Shown here: one piece after another, positions 5,510-6,203 of the stretch | Layout: each line of letters starts with the position of its first letter | How positions within the stretch are numbered: position 1 is the stretch's first letter | Assembly (NCBI GenBank): GCA_013298325.1 | Contig: JAAFHJ010000306.1 | Coordinates: 1-6,203 of the forward strand | Length of the DNA: 6,203 nt | Direction of reading: 5' to 3' | Source: Myxococcales bacterium | GTDB lineage: Bacteria > Myxococcota_A > Polyangia > Polyangiales > Polyangiaceae | Program-made: the position numbers and the translations under genes | The notes under the pieces: model-generated | Seen by the model: only the letters and a program-made list of their open reading frames with translations | The model's database searches: none | Told to the model about the DNA's origin: nothing

Positions 5510-6024
5510 AGCCGGTCGTCATCCTCGACACCAACATTCTGTGTTGCCTCCTCCAGGTGCCCGGCAAGGAGACCGCCGGCTCCGGTGAGGACCGGTGGGA
5601 CTTCTCGCGCGCGGACACGCATAAACAGGAGTACATCGACGGGGGCTACGACCTGTTCGTACCGATCGTCTGCCTGATTGAGGTCGCGACGCACATTGTA
5701 AATGCGCACGGCAACAAGCACGCATTGATCGCGCGCTTCACCACCCTCCTGAACGACCTGGCCGACGGCACGAGCCCGTGGGCACCTGTCCACACGCAGG
5801 CCGACTTCTGGTCGGCAGAGCGCTTGCGGGCGTTTGCGCGCGAGTGGCCGCAACGGGCGATTTCCGGGCTCTCCTTGGCAGACTGGTCGCTGGCCGTCCT
5901 GGTTGAGAAGCAGCGCGCGTTGGGAGGAACGGTGGCCCTCTGGACCGCCGACGCGTTGCTCTGGGCCCATGCGCCAGCCCCCATCCCGGAGATGGCGATC
6001 CCGCCGCGACGCCATCGCCGCTAA
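5506..6024 (+). CDS. PIN-domain nuclease partnered with the ATPase
   Basis: 172 residues from a GTG that overlaps the ATPase stop codon by 4 bases (GTGA). The protein begins KPVVILDTNILCCLLQVPGK, the first PIN strand. The acidic residues of the PIN active site are all visible: D8 in LDTN, E59 in CLIEVATHI, D126 in GLSLADWSLA and D149 in LWTADALLW. PIN enzymes are Mg2+-dependent nucleases that mostly cut RNA (VapC toxins cut tRNA or rRNA). The protein is longer than a typical VapC (about 130 residues) because of an insertion between D8 and E59 (VPGKETAGSGEDRWDF onward) and a basic tail IPPRRHRR. I recall a similar LQVPGK...DRWDF pattern in uncharacterised PIN proteins but cannot verify it. No separate antitoxin gene is present; the ATPase may hold it inactive until triggered. 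The dapB gene converges from the right. Confidence 0.88.
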   Translation: MKPVVILDTNILCCLLQVPGKETAGSGEDRWDFSRADTHKQEYIDGGYDLFVPIVCLIEVATHIVNAHGNKHALIARFTTLLNDLADGTSPWAPVHTQADFWSAERLRAFAREWPQRAISGLSLADWSLAVLVEKQRALGGTVALWTADALLWAHAPAPIPEMAIPPRRHRR

Positions 6025-6079
6025 CGTCGAGGCCTTTCCGCGCCTTGGAATTCGTCTTTCCTTCGCGGACGGCCCTACC

Positions 6080-6203
6080 TCAGGCGATCACGTCCTCAAA
6101 CGCGTAGCGGGCTGGCGGCTTGCCGACGAGGTAGCGGGCGGCGCGGAGGGCCCCCTTTGCGAACAAATCCCGGTTCGAGGCGCGGTGCACGAGCTCGATG
6201 CGC
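6080..6203 (-). CDS. dapB: 4-hydroxy-tetrahydrodipicolinate reductase, C-terminal part (cut by the window edge)
   Basis: The last 40 codons and stop of a minus-strand gene that continues beyond the right edge. The peptide reads RIELVHRASNRDLFAKGALRA and ends LVGKPPARYAFEDVIA. IEL-HRASxRxxFAxGALRAAR and LVGKPPGxYxxxDVL are the conserved C-terminal signature of DapB, which reduces the dihydrodipicolinate precursor with NAD(P)H in lysine and diaminopimelate synthesis. Only the C-terminal domain is visible; the nucleotide-binding part is outside. The 55 bp between its stop codon and the PIN gene show no clear terminator. Confidence 0.88.
   Translation of the reverse strand, partial: RIELVHRASNRDLFAKGALRAARYLVGKPPARYAFEDVIA

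Noticed and set aside
4232..6024. Reading the ATPase-PIN pair as a classic VapBC toxin-antitoxin
   Set aside because: The upstream gene is a 425-residue ATPase and not a small DNA-binding antitoxin, so the VapBC label does not fit even though the nuclease fold is shared.
6025..6079. Terminator between the PIN gene and dapB
   Set aside because: The spacer has scattered short complementary bits but no stable stem followed by a T-run in either direction.

Overview
This 6.2-kb window is GC-rich bacterial chromosome with tightly packed genes. The gene content (two lipoproteins, a repeat protein ending in a DUF1554-like domain, an ankyrin protein, and G/C-ended codons throughout) suggests a myxobacterium-like organism (Myxococcota/Polyangia). 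That placement is an inference from gene style and GC, not from a marker comparison.

Layout from left to right. Positions 1-1686 (+) hold a surface lipoprotein whose first codons lie outside the window: lipoprotein signal, four tandem beta-rich repeats, then a DUF1554-like domain. A minus-strand block follows. It holds an ankyrin-repeat protein (1703-2482), a second lipoprotein (2534-3319), an intrinsic terminator (about 3334-3370), and the ribosomal protein genes rpmA (L27, 3392-3664) and rplU (L21, 3683-3991). The rplU-rpmA pair appears to start from a promoter near 4117-4143, has a structured leader, and stops at the terminator. No obgE follows it here.

Divergent from rplU is a two-gene plus-strand operon at 4232-6024. 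The first gene encodes an AAA/ABC-type ATPase (AAA_21/AAA_15 or OLD-like, 425 aa) with intact Walker A, signature, Walker B and H-loop motifs. Its stop codon overlaps the GTG start of a 172-aa PIN-domain nuclease that keeps all four acidic residues. The module sits between rplU-rpmA and the 3' end of dapB (6080 to the right edge, minus strand). An ATPase translationally coupled to an RNase-type nuclease has the logic of anti-phage or abortive-infection modules such as PARIS or Septu, but the partner here is a PIN domain. It is the best candidate in the window for an undescribed system.

The 240-bp region between rplU and the ATPase carries a TTGACA-type promoter, a 9-bp leader hairpin, a second hairpin close to rplU, and a long dyad (4165-4197) just ahead of the ATPase gene. 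This dyad could control one or both divergent units. No tRNA, rRNA, CRISPR array or insertion sequence was seen.
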